The notes under the pieces are model-generated. The model had not been told where the DNA came from. It searched no databases and saw nothing but the letters and a program-made list of their open reading frames with translations. DNA of 64,000 nt, taken from NCBI RefSeq assembly GCF_018449775.1, contig NZ_JAAVVB010000002.1, positions 310,001-374,000 on the forward strand, in the 5' to 3' direction. The stretch is from Mucilaginibacter sp. dw_454 (GTDB lineage Bacteria > Bacteroidota > Bacteroidia > Sphingobacteriales > Sphingobacteriaceae). The translations under genes and the position numbers were made by a program. This document shows, piece after piece, positions 1 through 9,380 of this stretch. The number at the start of each line of letters is the position of its first letter. The stretch's first letter is position 1.

Positions 1-25
1 TAGCCATTATGGTTTAACGTTTAAT

Positions 26-967
26 ATGAAGAAAAAAATTTACATTGCCGGTGCTGGTGGAATGCTTGGAGAAGCTTTTTATCGCATATTTAAGGATGAT
101 TACGAAATTAAATGTACTGACAAAGATGTAAATGAAAAATGGCTTAGTTTCCTCGACTTTCGCAATTTTGAAGCCTACAGAAAAGACGTTGAAGCCTTTA
201 ATCCCGACTACCTGTTTCACTTGGGTGCACATACCGATCTGGAATATTGCGAACTGAATCTTGATGATACTTATCTAACTAACACTACCGCGGTTGAAAA
301 CGCTGTTTTTATTGCAAATAAATTAAATATACCAGTGCTATATATTAGCACAGCGGGGATATTTGATGGTACCAAAGATTTTTATGACGATTGGGATGAG
401 CCAAATCCACTGGGACATTACGCTCGTTCAAAATATATGGGTGAGCGCTATGTGCGGGAAAATGCTACACGTTATATTATTTGCCGCGCTGGCTGGATGA
501 TGGGAGGCGGCCCCGAAAAGGACAAGAAATTCATCAACAAAATTATCAAACAGTTAACGGATGGTAACCGCGATTTATATATTGTAAACGACAAGGATGG
601 TACGCCAACTTTTACTGTTGACTTTGCCAAAAATGTCAAGCTATTACTTGAGCGCGAGTATTGGGGGCTTTATAACATGGTTTGTAACGGCGAGACCAGC
701 CGTTATGAAGTTGCTAAAGAAATGGTGAACATATTAGGCCTGAGTGATGAGGTAACTTTGAATGAAGTATCATCGAGCTATTTCAACGAAACCTATTTTG
801 CGCCGAGGCCTCCTTCTGAACGACTACTGAACAAAAAGCTGGATTTGAGAAGCATGAATATTATGCGTGACTGGAAAGTAGCACTTCAGGAATATGTTCA
901 TGATTATTATTCAGATTATTTAAAAGAAAAAAACATTTATTTAGTAAAGGAAAAAATTACTTTATAA
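26..967 (+). CDS. RmlD-like SDR sugar-nucleotide reductase/epimerase
   Basis: A 313-residue NAD(P)-dependent short-chain dehydrogenase of the extended type, probably reducing or epimerising a nucleotide sugar in the cytoplasm for the polysaccharide locus that follows. The Rossmann motif GAGGMLG lies at residues 9-15, an STAGIFDG segment near 109 replaces the STDYVFDG signature of dTDP-4-dehydrorhamnose reductases, and the catalytic YxxxK pair is Y132/K136. It resembles the RmlD branch, but a more typical RmlD is encoded separately at 7652, so this copy may act on a different sugar. The ATG at 26 gives a full-length N-terminal Rossmann fold. The downstream glycosyltransferase begins 16 nt after the stop, which suggests co-transcription. 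The exact substrate cannot be read from the sequence. Confidence 0.85.
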   Translation: MKKKIYIAGAGGMLGEAFYRIFKDDYEIKCTDKDVNEKWLSFLDFRNFEAYRKDVEAFNPDYLFHLGAHTDLEYCELNLDDTYLTNTTAVENAVFIANKLNIPVLYISTAGIFDGTKDFYDDWDEPNPLGHYARSKYMGERYVRENATRYIICRAGWMMGGGPEKDKKFINKIIKQLTDGNRDLYIVNDKDGTPTFTVDFAKNVKLLLEREYWGLYNMVCNGETSRYEVAKEMVNILGLSDEVTLNEVSSSYFNETYFAPRPPSERLLNKKLDLRSMNIMRDWKVALQEYVHDYYSDYLKEKNIYLVKEKITL

Positions 968-983
968 ATATTTACTTTCGTTA

Positions 984-2087
984 ATGCGTATAGCAGCATT
1001 TGGCTTCCGGTCTTTGCCACCTGCAAAGGGTGCTGCCGGAGCAGATAAATTTGTACTCGAATTACTACCAAGATTAGTTGCCAGAGGACATGCCGTTATT
1101 GCATATAACCGGCGCTATAAAGACGTTTCTAATAATGTTACTGAGTATAAAGGTGTTAAAATAAAAACCTTTTCTACCGTTAACAGCCCGGGTTTTGACA
1201 CCCTTCTGCACTCCTTCAAATGTACCTGGGATATTATTGTAAATAACACGGCCGATATTGTGCATATCCAAAATGGTGGCAATAGTATTTTTGCGCTGCC
1301 GTTACGCTTATTTGGCAAAAAGGTATTTATTAGCCAGGACGGAGTTGATTGGAAACGCGATAAATGGACCTGGTATGCCCGGCTTTACCTGAAATTCTCT
1401 TCAATCTTAACCGCTTATTTACCTAATGAAGTAATATTTGATAACGTAATAGCCAGGAAACTTTTTGAAGATAAATTTAATAAGAAATATAAGTTTATTC
1501 CCTTTGGTAGCGAAGTAGATGTACCGGAAGATAATGGAGACGTGTTAGAAAGATTTAACCTGAAAACAGGCGAATATTATCTTTTTGTTGGACGATTTAT
1601 ACCCGATAAGGGATTACATTACCTGGTACCCGCTTTTATAAATTCGATATCTAATAAAAAGTTGGTGCTGATAGGCGGATCGCCTAATCCATCGCCTTAC
1701 GAAGAACAAATCATGGCTATGGCTAATGACAGCGTTGTTTTTCCCGGTTTCGTTTATGGCGACGACACCAATATATTAATGCGTAACTCATATTGTTATA
1801 TACAACCTTCTGATGTTGAGGGGCTATCGCCGGTAGTATTAACAGTTATGGGGTTAAATGTGCCGCTCATTGTAAGTGATATCGAAGAAAATCAGTATGC
1901 CGTTCAAGACACAGCCCGAACGTTTAAAAAGGGTGACATCAACTCTTTAGCCGGGCAAATCAACTTTTGCGAAGAACATTATGACGAGATGAAAATACTT
2001 GCCAAAAAAGCTTCCGATCGTGCTTTAAGTGTCTTTAATTGGGATAAGGTTGTTGATGAGCACATTGAGTTATTCGCCAACAGCTAG
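984..2087 (+). CDS. Glycosyltransferase family 4 (GT-B)
   Basis: A 367-residue retaining GT-B glycosyltransferase, expected to transfer a sugar from a nucleotide donor to a lipid-linked glycan at the inner membrane. The C-terminal donor-binding half begins with GRFIPDKG around residue 205, and the conserved glutamate of the EX7E motif is E279 in PSDVEGLSP. The second glutamate of that motif is replaced by threonine (T287), which is unusual and could alter donor handling. It probably forms an operon with the SDR gene just upstream. Its stop codon overlaps the stop of the convergent glycosyltransferase at a shared CTAG (2084-2087). The sugar and acceptor are unknown. Confidence 0.87.
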   Translation: MRIAAFGFRSLPPAKGAAGADKFVLELLPRLVARGHAVIAYNRRYKDVSNNVTEYKGVKIKTFSTVNSPGFDTLLHSFKCTWDIIVNNTADIVHIQNGGNSIFALPLRLFGKKVFISQDGVDWKRDKWTWYARLYLKFSSILTAYLPNEVIFDNVIARKLFEDKFNKKYKFIPFGSEVDVPEDNGDVLERFNLKTGEYYLFVGRFIPDKGLHYLVPAFINSISNKKLVLIGGSPNPSPYEEQIMAMANDSVVFPGFVYGDDTNILMRNSYCYIQPSDVEGLSPVVLTVMGLNVPLIVSDIEENQYAVQDTARTFKKGDINSLAGQINFCEEHYDEMKILAKKASDRALSVFNWDKVVDEHIELFANS

Positions 2088-3208
2088 ACTGCTTTTTTAA
2101 ATATTTCTATGAGTTGCAAGGCGGTATTTTGCCATGAAAAATCTTGCAAACGTGCGCGGCCTTTTTTAATAAGATCTGATCTTAAGTCTTCATCATCGGC
2201 TACCTGTCTTATTTTTTGAAAGATATCATTCGTATCAAACGGATCAAATTGAACAACAGCATCGCCGCCAACTTCTGGCAGGCAGGTATTATTGGCTACC
2301 AGTACAGGCAGATCGTTTTTAAAGGCCTCTAAAATGGGTATGCCAAACCCTTCGTTTATTGAGGGGAAAACATACATCAATGCGTTCTTGTACAACAAGC
2401 TCAGGTTATCGTCAGACATATAGCCGGGAATAATAATATATTGGTCCATATGGGTGGCTTCGATGGCTTTACGTATCTCGTCAATACCATTTTCATAGCT
2501 GCTTGAGGGAATGGGGCCTGCTAAAATCAGTTTCAAATCTTCATAACCCAGACCCCTAAGTTTGCTAAAAGCGTGAATCAAAGCAGGAACGTTTTTACGT
2601 TTAAATAAAGAGCCTACATGCAGAATATATTTACCACGGGCCAATGATAGCTTGTCTAAAAGATCATCTCCTCCCAAGTCGGTAAAAGGTAAATTCTTGG
2701 GGCCTTCGGGTACCACTGCTAACTTGCTATCAGGTAGCTTGGTGTAATTGCTAATCTGTTTTTTGGCGTACTGAGTAGGGGTAACCACATAAGGCGAACG
2801 CCGGGCCGCGGGTATTGCCGTTTTCATGTACAGCCATAGCCATAATCGCCCGTATGCTTCCGGGCTTTCAAAAAAGAAAGCGTCATGAAAAACAGGGATA
2901 GTTTTGTAGCCTAAATGTATTAGTGGCACAAAGTTATCCGTACAAAAAACTATGTCGCATCTGCTAAAAAAAGCCTTTAACGGTAACCCCACTTGTTTCC
3001 ATAGCTGGTAGCGGGCATGTTCTATCAAGTTTAAAACCCGGTTGCTGCCGGCATAAACCGGAATGTCGGTATCCAAAAACTTGAAATGTATTTCATCGGT
3101 TTGTAACTGTTTAAACGCTGCACACACTTCTTCCAGGTACGTACGCGTGCCGGTTTTGGCGACCCGGAGATCGCGGACATCTACCCCTATGGTTAAAGGC
3201 ATTGGCAT
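2084..3208 (-). CDS. Glycosyltransferase family 4 (GT-B)
   Basis: A 374-residue GT4-type glycosyltransferase. The N-terminal acceptor domain has a typical opening (GVDVRDLRVAKTGTRTYLEE, residues 8-27). The C-terminal domain carries the complete EX7E motif EGFGIPILE (E286/E294), which contacts the donor phosphate and sugar in this family. It is the last gene of a leftward polysaccharide operon (flippase, GT2, polymerase, acetyltransferase, this gene) and starts only 3 nt from the end of the acetyltransferase gene. Its stop codon shares a CTAG palindrome with the stop of the rightward glycosyltransferase. The start could also be the second methionine (residue 3). Donor specificity is not predictable here. 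Confidence 0.88.
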   Translation of the reverse strand: MPMPLTIGVDVRDLRVAKTGTRTYLEEVCAAFKQLQTDEIHFKFLDTDIPVYAGSNRVLNLIEHARYQLWKQVGLPLKAFFSRCDIVFCTDNFVPLIHLGYKTIPVFHDAFFFESPEAYGRLWLWLYMKTAIPAARRSPYVVTPTQYAKKQISNYTKLPDSKLAVVPEGPKNLPFTDLGGDDLLDKLSLARGKYILHVGSLFKRKNVPALIHAFSKLRGLGYEDLKLILAGPIPSSSYENGIDEIRKAIEATHMDQYIIIPGYMSDDNLSLLYKNALMYVFPSINEGFGIPILEAFKNDLPVLVANNTCLPEVGGDAVVQFDPFDTNDIFQKIRQVADDEDLRSDLIKKGRARLQDFSWQNTALQLIEIFKKAV

Positions 3209-3211
3209 AAA

Positions 3212-3910
3212 CTAAGCGCTGTCGCGGTTTTTGATCAATTTGGCAGGCACGCCGGCTATCACCGAATTAGCCGGAAATGATTTATTTACCACACTACCCG
3301 CCGCTATTACGCATCCATCGCCAATAGTAACACCGGCCAAAATACTTACGCAGCCACCTATCCAGCAGTTATTGCCAATAATTGTAGCTTGTTTGGTAAC
3401 CCCTTGTTGTTTAATAGTTTGAGTCAGATCTGAAAAGTTATGATTTTCTGAAAATATCTGCACACCAGGCCCGGTAATTACATCATCGCCAATAGTTATA
3501 CCACCCTGCCCGGCCAGGAAAGCACGTGCACCTATGCCGGTACGATTACCAATAGTTATCCCTATACCTTTTTGGGCGATCACGCCGGTGCAAAATAAAA
3601 TGGAGTCGCGGGCTATTGAAACGTGGTCGCCCAATTTTATCCCGTTCGTCGAGAGTGCATTTATTTCGACGTTATCGCCAAGTATCATATTTTTTCCGGC
3701 GGTTAACTGATAGCCATGGCGCACTTTTACATGGGTACCAATAAAAACTAATCCCGCAGATTGCTTTAAAAACGGTTTCAAAAATAAACCTCTTAACAGT
3801 TGAAAGAATCTCACATAGGCTACCACAAAAAGATCACGACCGGTATAGCTGCTTTCCCATCCGTAATCCGGGTCATTCTTTAATCGCCTTATTAGCTTTT
3901 CAATTATCAT
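3212..3910 (-). CDS. Hexapeptide-repeat (LbH) acyltransferase
   Basis: A 232-residue left-handed beta-helix acyltransferase of the maltose/serine O-acetyltransferase type, likely O-acetylating a sugar of the exopolysaccharide or O-antigen. Many imperfect [LIV]-G-x4 hexapeptide turns run from about residue 55 to 215, ending in the conserved WIGGCVSILAGVTIGDG segment (from residue 183) and the VIAAGSVV coil. The histidine in SENHNF (H157) matches the catalytic histidine of the family. The first 45 residues are a basic helical extension. The gene overlaps the upstream polymerase by 11 nt, consistent with translational coupling. The acceptor sugar is unknown; N-acetylation of an amino sugar is an alternative. 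Confidence 0.86.
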   Translation of the reverse strand: MIIEKLIRRLKNDPDYGWESSYTGRDLFVVAYVRFFQLLRGLFLKPFLKQSAGLVFIGTHVKVRHGYQLTAGKNMILGDNVEINALSTNGIKLGDHVSIARDSILFCTGVIAQKGIGITIGNRTGIGARAFLAGQGGITIGDDVITGPGVQIFSENHNFSDLTQTIKQQGVTKQATIIGNNCWIGGCVSILAGVTIGDGCVIAAGSVVNKSFPANSVIAGVPAKLIKNRDSA

Positions 3911-5300
3911 TTGTCGGTTGTAATTGCGGTTTAACAGGATACATGATCATACTGATAAATATCCCTGAAAGGAACCAGTCCATATAGGAAAGATAGGAGG
4001 ACGACTCGACCTCTGAAGTAAGCATCGGGATAAAAAATCCCACCTTAATCAACAAAATCGCCAAACATATTTTCTTTTCTTTCCCTCCTAGTTTAGGAAA
4101 CCATTTTATACTGGTTCTAATAAATATCACATAAATAGCTAAATATAAAAGTAAAGCAATTACTCCGGCTTGTACACCAATAATTATAAATTGATTTTCG
4201 CCGCCAACATTTTCGCCTAATGAACCCGCAACCCGGCCCGACGAACCCAAACCCAAACCCAGTGGATGTGCTATCATGGCTGCTATACCTTCCACCCATT
4301 GTACCAGGTGCCCAACACTCGACGGATCGCTAAAGTCAACCGTATTCATCAATACCGCTATTAATCCATCCTTATGATTACTACTTTCATACTGGCTAAA
4401 CAAATATATCAGGTAGACAACTAAAAGGCCAACTGCTACATGTACCGTATTGGTGATGTATTTCTTTTTAGTAGCCAGCGCATATACGTAGATGATCAAA
4501 AAGTAGGCAATAAGCGGCGCACGCGACAGCGCGAATGTGATGGATAGGAGCGAGGCTCCAAGTGCTAACCAACCTATAAGGGTTGGTTTAAATTTATTGT
4601 CGTCGCGATTATATAGGGCTATGACAATTGATAGCGCCAGTAAGGTAGCTGCAGCATGCTCCAGCGGATTATTAAAGAAACTGGCGAAGCGTCGCAACCC
4701 GCTATCCGAGTCGAAAGTTGTGCTCAAACCGTAAACACCACTAGGCTCTATATTAAAAAAGTAATAGCAATACTCGGCATAGCCGGTAAATATCTGCAGT
4801 TGTACATGCATAGATACCTCTACAACCAATACTGCGCCAGCAGCAATGGTTAGTAAAGCTACGTAGCTAAAATATTTATTAATGTAGATGGTTTTAGGAT
4901 CAAAAAATCTGCCTGCAAAGTAAACAAGAATATAAAATGAGGTGCTTTTAAAAGCTACCAGCCGGTCAACAAAGCCTTGCTGTCCAATTGGCAATAGAGC
5001 ATAAATAAGTGTGTAAGCAAAAAATCCAAATATCAGGTAATCAACTAAATGTAATCTGGGGCGATATTTTAGGTTGACAATATTTAAAACCAACACACTT
5101 AAAACCAATATTTCCTTAAAAAACTGAAAAAATGGAATAAACCCCTTCAATCCATACAAAAAGGATACAGACATAGCTGTAGTGTACATGGAAAGGCCGA
5201 AGATCATAAACAACAAAACTCCCTCTACACGGCCTTTATAGATCTCTCTTACAGACATCATAAAGGAAACCAGATATATAAGGGGAAAGATGATGAGCAT
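3900..5300 (-). CDS. O-antigen ligase/polymerase-like membrane protein (Wzy/WaaL fold)
   Basis: A 466-residue polytopic membrane protein with roughly 10-12 hydrophobic segments and a long external loop between about residues 305 and 355 (from the stretch before VDFSDPSSVGH to GENVGGENQF). This topology, with hydrophilic charges in the large periplasmic loop and a following short loop, is that of O-antigen polymerases and ligases. Position between a GT2 gene and an acetyltransferase, in the same operon as a flippase, supports a role as Wzy polymerase of a Wzx/Wzy pathway. Sequence in this family is too divergent to separate polymerase from ligase by eye. It overlaps the downstream acetyltransferase by 11 nt and lies 2 nt after the GT2 gene. 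Confidence 0.78.
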   Translation of the reverse strand: MLIIFPLIYLVSFMMSVREIYKGRVEGVLLFMIFGLSMYTTAMSVSFLYGLKGFIPFFQFFKEILVLSVLVLNIVNLKYRPRLHLVDYLIFGFFAYTLIYALLPIGQQGFVDRLVAFKSTSFYILVYFAGRFFDPKTIYINKYFSYVALLTIAAGAVLVVEVSMHVQLQIFTGYAEYCYYFFNIEPSGVYGLSTTFDSDSGLRRFASFFNNPLEHAAATLLALSIVIALYNRDDNKFKPTLIGWLALGASLLSITFALSRAPLIAYFLIIYVYALATKKKYITNTVHVAVGLLVVYLIYLFSQYESSNHKDGLIAVLMNTVDFSDPSSVGHLVQWVEGIAAMIAHPLGLGLGSSGRVAGSLGENVGGENQFIIIGVQAGVIALLLYLAIYVIFIRTSIKWFPKLGGKEKKICLAILLIKVGFFIPMLTSEVESSSYLSYMDWFLSGIFISMIMYPVKPQLQPTNDN

Positions 5301-5302
5301 TA

Positions 5303-6241
5303 TTAACTGATACTAGTATTGTCTTTGGCCCAAATTAAGTTTTTTGGGGTGAAAAATCCGTCTTTAAAGGCTTTAATTAAAAAGCCCGCTTTCTGTTTGC
5401 GTCTGCGTAAAATAAAATAAGCCAGCAGAGACAGATAATAAGCGCCATTATATAATAAGTTAACAGGATAAAACAACGCATTACCATACCTGCGCAATAT
5501 CCAGATATGATTTCGGCAAACATAGTAGTGAATAATAGGGCTTAAAGAGCCTTCTTTATTTTTAGAAGTTGCGGATGCACCGGCTTCATGATACATTTTA
5601 CAATCGGGCAGGTAGTGTAATTCATATCCGCACTCGCGTAGTCGGAAAGACAGATCTACATCCTCATAATATAAAAAGAAGCGTTTGTTAAGTAACCCGC
5701 CTTTTTGCAAGGCGTCATTTCTGAGCAACACGCAACAACCGGTTACCCAATCAGCCTGCTCAAAACCTTCAACTAATCCAGGATCAGGTAATTTTTTTGA
5801 CGATGGCGTATTACCGCTTAGCTTATTGAAGCTGCCTTTCCCATTCCATATACTGGTATGATCATGCATCCAGTATATGGCAGGCTGTACTGCCGCGCCT
5901 TTAGCATGCTTATCCAGATGTTGTCTCAGTTTAAAAACAATATCCTCATCAACCAAAGTATCTGTATTTAACAGTAATGAATAAGTATAACCTTCTTCAA
6001 TGCTATACCTTAAAGCCCGGTTGTTTCCCTCGGCAAATCCCAGGTTTTCTTTATTGTCGATATAAATAAGATCAGGGTATTGTGCTTTTAATATTTCGAG
6101 CGAATTATCGGTCGAGCCATTATCCGCCACAATAATATCAAACAAAGCCTCATTGCAATACTGCTTTAATGAAGCAATGCAATTGTCTGTATACACCGGT
6201 GTATTCCAGTTAAGTAATATCAATGCTACGGCTTTAGGCAT
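5303..6241 (-). CDS. Glycosyltransferase family 2 (rhamnosyltransferase-like)
   Basis: A 312-residue GT-A inverting glycosyltransferase. It has the nucleotide-binding VADNGSTDNS segment (DNGSTD at 40-45), a DXD-type metal site in LLLNTDTLVDED (NTDT at 92-95), and the later GCCVLLRND and FFLYYEDVDLSFRLRE motifs that are typical of the WbbL/rhamnosyltransferase branch. The C-terminal 60 residues contain a hydrophobic stretch (YPVNLLYNGAYYLSLLAYF), so the protein may be membrane-associated. With rfbA and rfbD nearby, transfer of L-rhamnose from dTDP-rhamnose is plausible but inferred. The gene overlaps the upstream flippase by 8 nt. Confidence 0.88.
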   Translation of the reverse strand: MPKAVALILLNWNTPVYTDNCIASLKQYCNEALFDIIVADNGSTDNSLEILKAQYPDLIYIDNKENLGFAEGNNRALRYSIEEGYTYSLLLNTDTLVDEDIVFKLRQHLDKHAKGAAVQPAIYWMHDHTSIWNGKGSFNKLSGNTPSSKKLPDPGLVEGFEQADWVTGCCVLLRNDALQKGGLLNKRFFLYYEDVDLSFRLRECGYELHYLPDCKMYHEAGASATSKNKEGSLSPIIHYYVCRNHIWILRRYGNALFYPVNLLYNGAYYLSLLAYFILRRRKQKAGFLIKAFKDGFFTPKNLIWAKDNTSIS

Positions 6242-7523
6242 GTTGCATAGCGGGTTTTTTTATGCAGTATTCATACATTAACAGGGCTGCCAGCTCTATG
6301 ACAAGCGTAAAACCACCAGTTAACAGGTAATTGTTTATTCGTACGGCAGTAAAAGCTAATATCAACGCAAGTAGCAATAACACGGTAGCAATTCTGAATA
6401 TGTAAACCGTATTGTTTTTCAATAATTGATCGAGCACGTTTAATACGTTAAATGCTGATATGAGCGGAACGAAGGCCATAATGCGTAAAAACAATACAGC
6501 GGTGGGGTCGGGTTGTTTGGAAAGAATGGGACAAATTATAAAATCTGCCAGGCCGAACAAGAGAATGGCCCCTGCAAAAAAAGAGCCCGCCAGCACGTAT
6601 TTTGTTTTACGGCGATAAGTGTTCCAATGCGCTTTATCTGCATTATAAACGTGTACCGCGTTAGGGTATATGGCGTTTGATAAAGTAATCAATAAATTGC
6701 GGCATTGGCCAATAATACGGTCGCACAGGGTATATGCGCCTAAAACATAAGCTGATCCCCAGTTAGCCAGTGCAAATACAATAATTGATTGCTGCAGATT
6801 AACTGATGCATTGTTGACCGTCAAATAAAAATTGCTTTTAAACAGTACTATCATTTCGTCCTTTCCCGGGAAACGGAATGGCAATTTGTATCGTTTGAGC
6901 AAATAAACCAGCAAAACCACATAAGTAATAACATTGCCAGATCCTAAAATAAAATTTATCCAATTGGCGTCTGCGGGGCCTTTGATAAAGCAAATTAAAG
7001 CCAGCACCGCAATAACATTAAACACCAGGTTGTAAACGTTAAATATTTTTAATTTTTCAATGCCGATGAAGAAGCAAAGCGGATTAAATACCTCGGCCAA
7101 CACAATAGGTGTGGCCATCAATATCGTGTTATAATAAGGAATGGGTAAACTGTGCAAGCACAATAGTGTCAATAAAACTATTAGAAAGATAATGGCTCTT
7201 AACCAAATAGTATTATAAAACACACCCGATAATTTCTCATGATCATTAATGTTGGCGGCTGTATCTCTAACCGCGGATTGATTAGTGCCAAAATTGATGG
7301 CTATCCCCGTAAACTGAGCTGCGCGGTTGGCAAACATCACTATGCCAAACTCGGCAATACCAACCACACCAGTAATTAGTCTGATGGTAAAAAGCAACAA
7401 CAATATATTAGAAACCTGGATGCTGCCAAGGTTAAAAAAGTTAGCCAGGATATTGGTTTTTTTTAACTGATGATAAGCGCCAAGTATACGTTGTTTCAAA
7501 CTGACCAGATTATTGTTGAGCAA
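6234..7523 (-). CDS. Wzx-like oligosaccharide flippase
   Basis: A 429-residue MATE/MOP-superfamily membrane protein with about 12 predicted helices, expected to flip undecaprenyl-linked repeat units across the inner membrane. The N-terminal helix-loop-helix (NFFNLGSIQVSNILLLLFTI onward) and the paired helices throughout resemble polysaccharide export flippases. It is the first gene of the leftward operon, overlapping the GT2 gene by 8 nt, and is divergent from rfbD. Together with the Wzy-like gene two positions downstream it points to a Wzx/Wzy-dependent pathway. The start used gives a short cytoplasmic N-terminus before the first helix. No clear TAnnTTTG box was found upstream. Confidence 0.84.
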   Translation of the reverse strand: MLNNNLVSLKQRILGAYHQLKKTNILANFFNLGSIQVSNILLLLFTIRLITGVVGIAEFGIVMFANRAAQFTGIAINFGTNQSAVRDTAANINDHEKLSGVFYNTIWLRAIIFLIVLLTLLCLHSLPIPYYNTILMATPIVLAEVFNPLCFFIGIEKLKIFNVYNLVFNVIAVLALICFIKGPADANWINFILGSGNVITYVVLLVYLLKRYKLPFRFPGKDEMIVLFKSNFYLTVNNASVNLQQSIIVFALANWGSAYVLGAYTLCDRIIGQCRNLLITLSNAIYPNAVHVYNADKAHWNTYRRKTKYVLAGSFFAGAILLFGLADFIICPILSKQPDPTAVLFLRIMAFVPLISAFNVLNVLDQLLKNNTVYIFRIATVLLLLALILAFTAVRINNYLLTGGFTLVIELAALLMYEYCIKKPAMQHA

Positions 7524-7651
7524 ATTTAGCTTAATTAATCACAAATTTGCAGGGGGGCTTGAATGGAATCTTATATTAGTTGGACAGGTGGTTTTTCCGG
7601 GCGGCAAATAATTAATAACTTCGCCACTAGTTAAATAACATCATCACCTCT

Positions 7652-8512
7652 ATGAATAACATTGTAGTTTTTGGCGCATCGGGTCAGTTAGGGCAGTGCA
7701 TAAAAAACGTTGTTGAGTTACAACAGCTTAGCAATGTTATTTTTTTATCAGAAGCAGAAGCAGATATTTTAAATACAAATGGCCTCGAGAAGTTATTTGG
7801 CAAGTATAAACCAGCCTATGCTATTAATTGTGCGGCCTATACAGCGGTTGACAAAGCTGAAGACGATGCCGAACGGGCTCACCAAATAAACGCCATCGGA
7901 GCACATAACTTGGCAGTTAGCTGCAAAACTCACGGTGCAACTCTAATTCATATTTCAACAGATTTTGTTTTTAAAGGCGATGTTGCCCATCCGCTTATTG
8001 AAACAGATGAAGCAAAACCTGTCAGCATTTATGGTAAAACCAAATTAGATGGCGAGCTGGCGGTAGCCGAAACTTTGAATGATCATTTCATTATTCGTAC
8101 AGGTTGGCTTTACTCAGAATATGCTAACAACTTTGCTAAAACCATGCTTAAATTGGGCGCCGAGCGCGATGAACTAAACATCATTGCCGACCAGGTGGGT
8201 ACACCAACTTATGCAATTGACCTGGCAACATTTATTTTTACAGTGATCAACAGCGAAAGCAAAGCCTATGGTATCTATCATTATAGTAATGAAGGCGTAA
8301 CCTCGTGGTTTGATTTTGCCCGGGCTATTTTTGATATATCAGGCGCTAAAGTGAAGGCTAATCCGATTCGTACAGATCAGTACCCAACCCGGGCCAGACG
8401 CCCTGGTTACTCGGTGATGGACAAAAGCAAGGCAAAACAAACATTTGACATAAAAATTCCTTATTGGAGGGATAGTCTTATAACGTGCATAGGCAAAATC
8501 AATAATAGCTAA
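7652..8512 (+). CDS. rfbD: dTDP-4-dehydrorhamnose reductase
   Basis: A 286-residue reductase catalysing the last step of dTDP-L-rhamnose synthesis: NAD(P)H reduction of dTDP-4-dehydro-L-rhamnose. Visible are the Rossmann motif GASGQLG (8-14), [12 protein letters not shown] (59-70), the serine/threonine-aspartate segment STDFVFKG starting at 102, the YGKTK catalytic pair Y127/K131, and the C-terminal [13 protein letters not shown] segment typical of RmlD. Length is normal for the family. rfbA follows after 7 nt, so the two are almost certainly co-transcribed; rfbB and rfbC are not in the window. The product serves the glycosyltransferases of the adjacent operon. Confidence 0.95.
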   Translation: MNNIVVFGASGQLGQCIKNVVELQQLSNVIFLSEAEADILNTNGLEKLFGKYKPAYAINCAAYTAVDKAEDDAERAHQINAIGAHNLAVSCKTHGATLIHISTDFVFKGDVAHPLIETDEAKPVSIYGKTKLDGELAVAETLNDHFIIRTGWLYSEYANNFAKTMLKLGAERDELNIIADQVGTPTYAIDLATFIFTVINSESKAYGIYHYSNEGVTSWFDFARAIFDISGAKVKANPIRTDQYPTRARRPGYSVMDKSKAKQTFDIKIPYWRDSLITCIGKINNS

Positions 8513-8519
8513 CTTACAC

Positions 8520-9380
8520 ATGAAAGGAATAATATTAGCCGGTGGGTCAGGTACCCGTCTTTATCCTATAACCAGGGCAATTAGCAAACAGCTAATGCCC
8601 ATATATGATAAACCGATGATATACTACCCATTATCGATATTGATGTTGGCTGGTATTAAAGAGATATTGATTATCACAACACCCGAGGATAATGAGAGCT
8701 TTAAGCGTTTGCTGGGTGATGGAAAAGAATTAGGCTGTACCTTTAAATACGCTATACAGGAGGTTCCGAACGGATTAGCACAGGCTTTTGTAATAGGTAA
8801 AGACTTTATTGGCAATGATAAAGTGGCGTTGGTATTAGGCGATAACATATTCTACGGAAGCGGTTTTAGTAAATTATTGCAAAGCTTTACAAACGTGGAA
8901 GGAGCCGCAGTATTTGCATACCCCGTTGCAGACCCGGAACGATATGGTGTGGTAGAATTTGATGAAAACTTTACGGCCCTGTCAATTGAAGAAAAACCGA
9001 CAATCCCAAAATCTAGTTATGCTGTTCCCGGGCTTTATTTTTACGATAATGCTGTAGTTGAAATCGCAGCTAATCTTGAACCTTCACCAAGAGGCGAGTA
9101 TGAAATTACCGATGTTAACAAACACTATCTGGCTAATGGCACGCTGCAGGTAGGCGTAATGGATCGTGGCACCGCCTGGCTGGATACCGGTACATTCGAC
9201 TCGTTAAGCGATGCCAGTGAATTTGTACGGGTAATTGAAAAGCGTCAGGATACCAAAATTGGTTGTATTGAAGAGATCGCCTACCGAATGGGCTTTATTA
9301 CCAGGCAGCAATTGCATGATATTGCCCAAAAGTATATCAAAAGTGGTTATGGGCAGTATCTACTTCGCCTGATCAAGTAA
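8520..9380 (+). CDS. rfbA: Glucose-1-phosphate thymidylyltransferase
   Basis: A 286-residue nucleotidyltransferase that makes dTDP-glucose from glucose-1-phosphate and dTTP, the entry step to dTDP-rhamnose. The N-terminal [20 protein letters not shown] (from residue 7) is the pyrophosphorylase signature, followed by KPMIYYPLS and the GDNIFYG metal-binding segment; the EEKP and GTAWLDTGT motifs are also present. Length matches RmlA proteins. It lies 7 nt downstream of rfbD on the same strand. The last 21 nt overlap the end of miaA on the opposite strand, a convergent coding overlap. Confidence 0.96.
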   Translation: MKGIILAGGSGTRLYPITRAISKQLMPIYDKPMIYYPLSILMLAGIKEILIITTPEDNESFKRLLGDGKELGCTFKYAIQEVPNGLAQAFVIGKDFIGNDKVALVLGDNIFYGSGFSKLLQSFTNVEGAAVFAYPVADPERYGVVEFDENFTALSIEEKPTIPKSSYAVPGLYFYDNAVVEIAANLEPSPRGEYEITDVNKHYLANGTLQVGVMDRGTAWLDTGTFDSLSDASEFVRVIEKRQDTKIGCIEEIAYRMGFITRQQLHDIAQKYIKSGYGQYLLRLIK

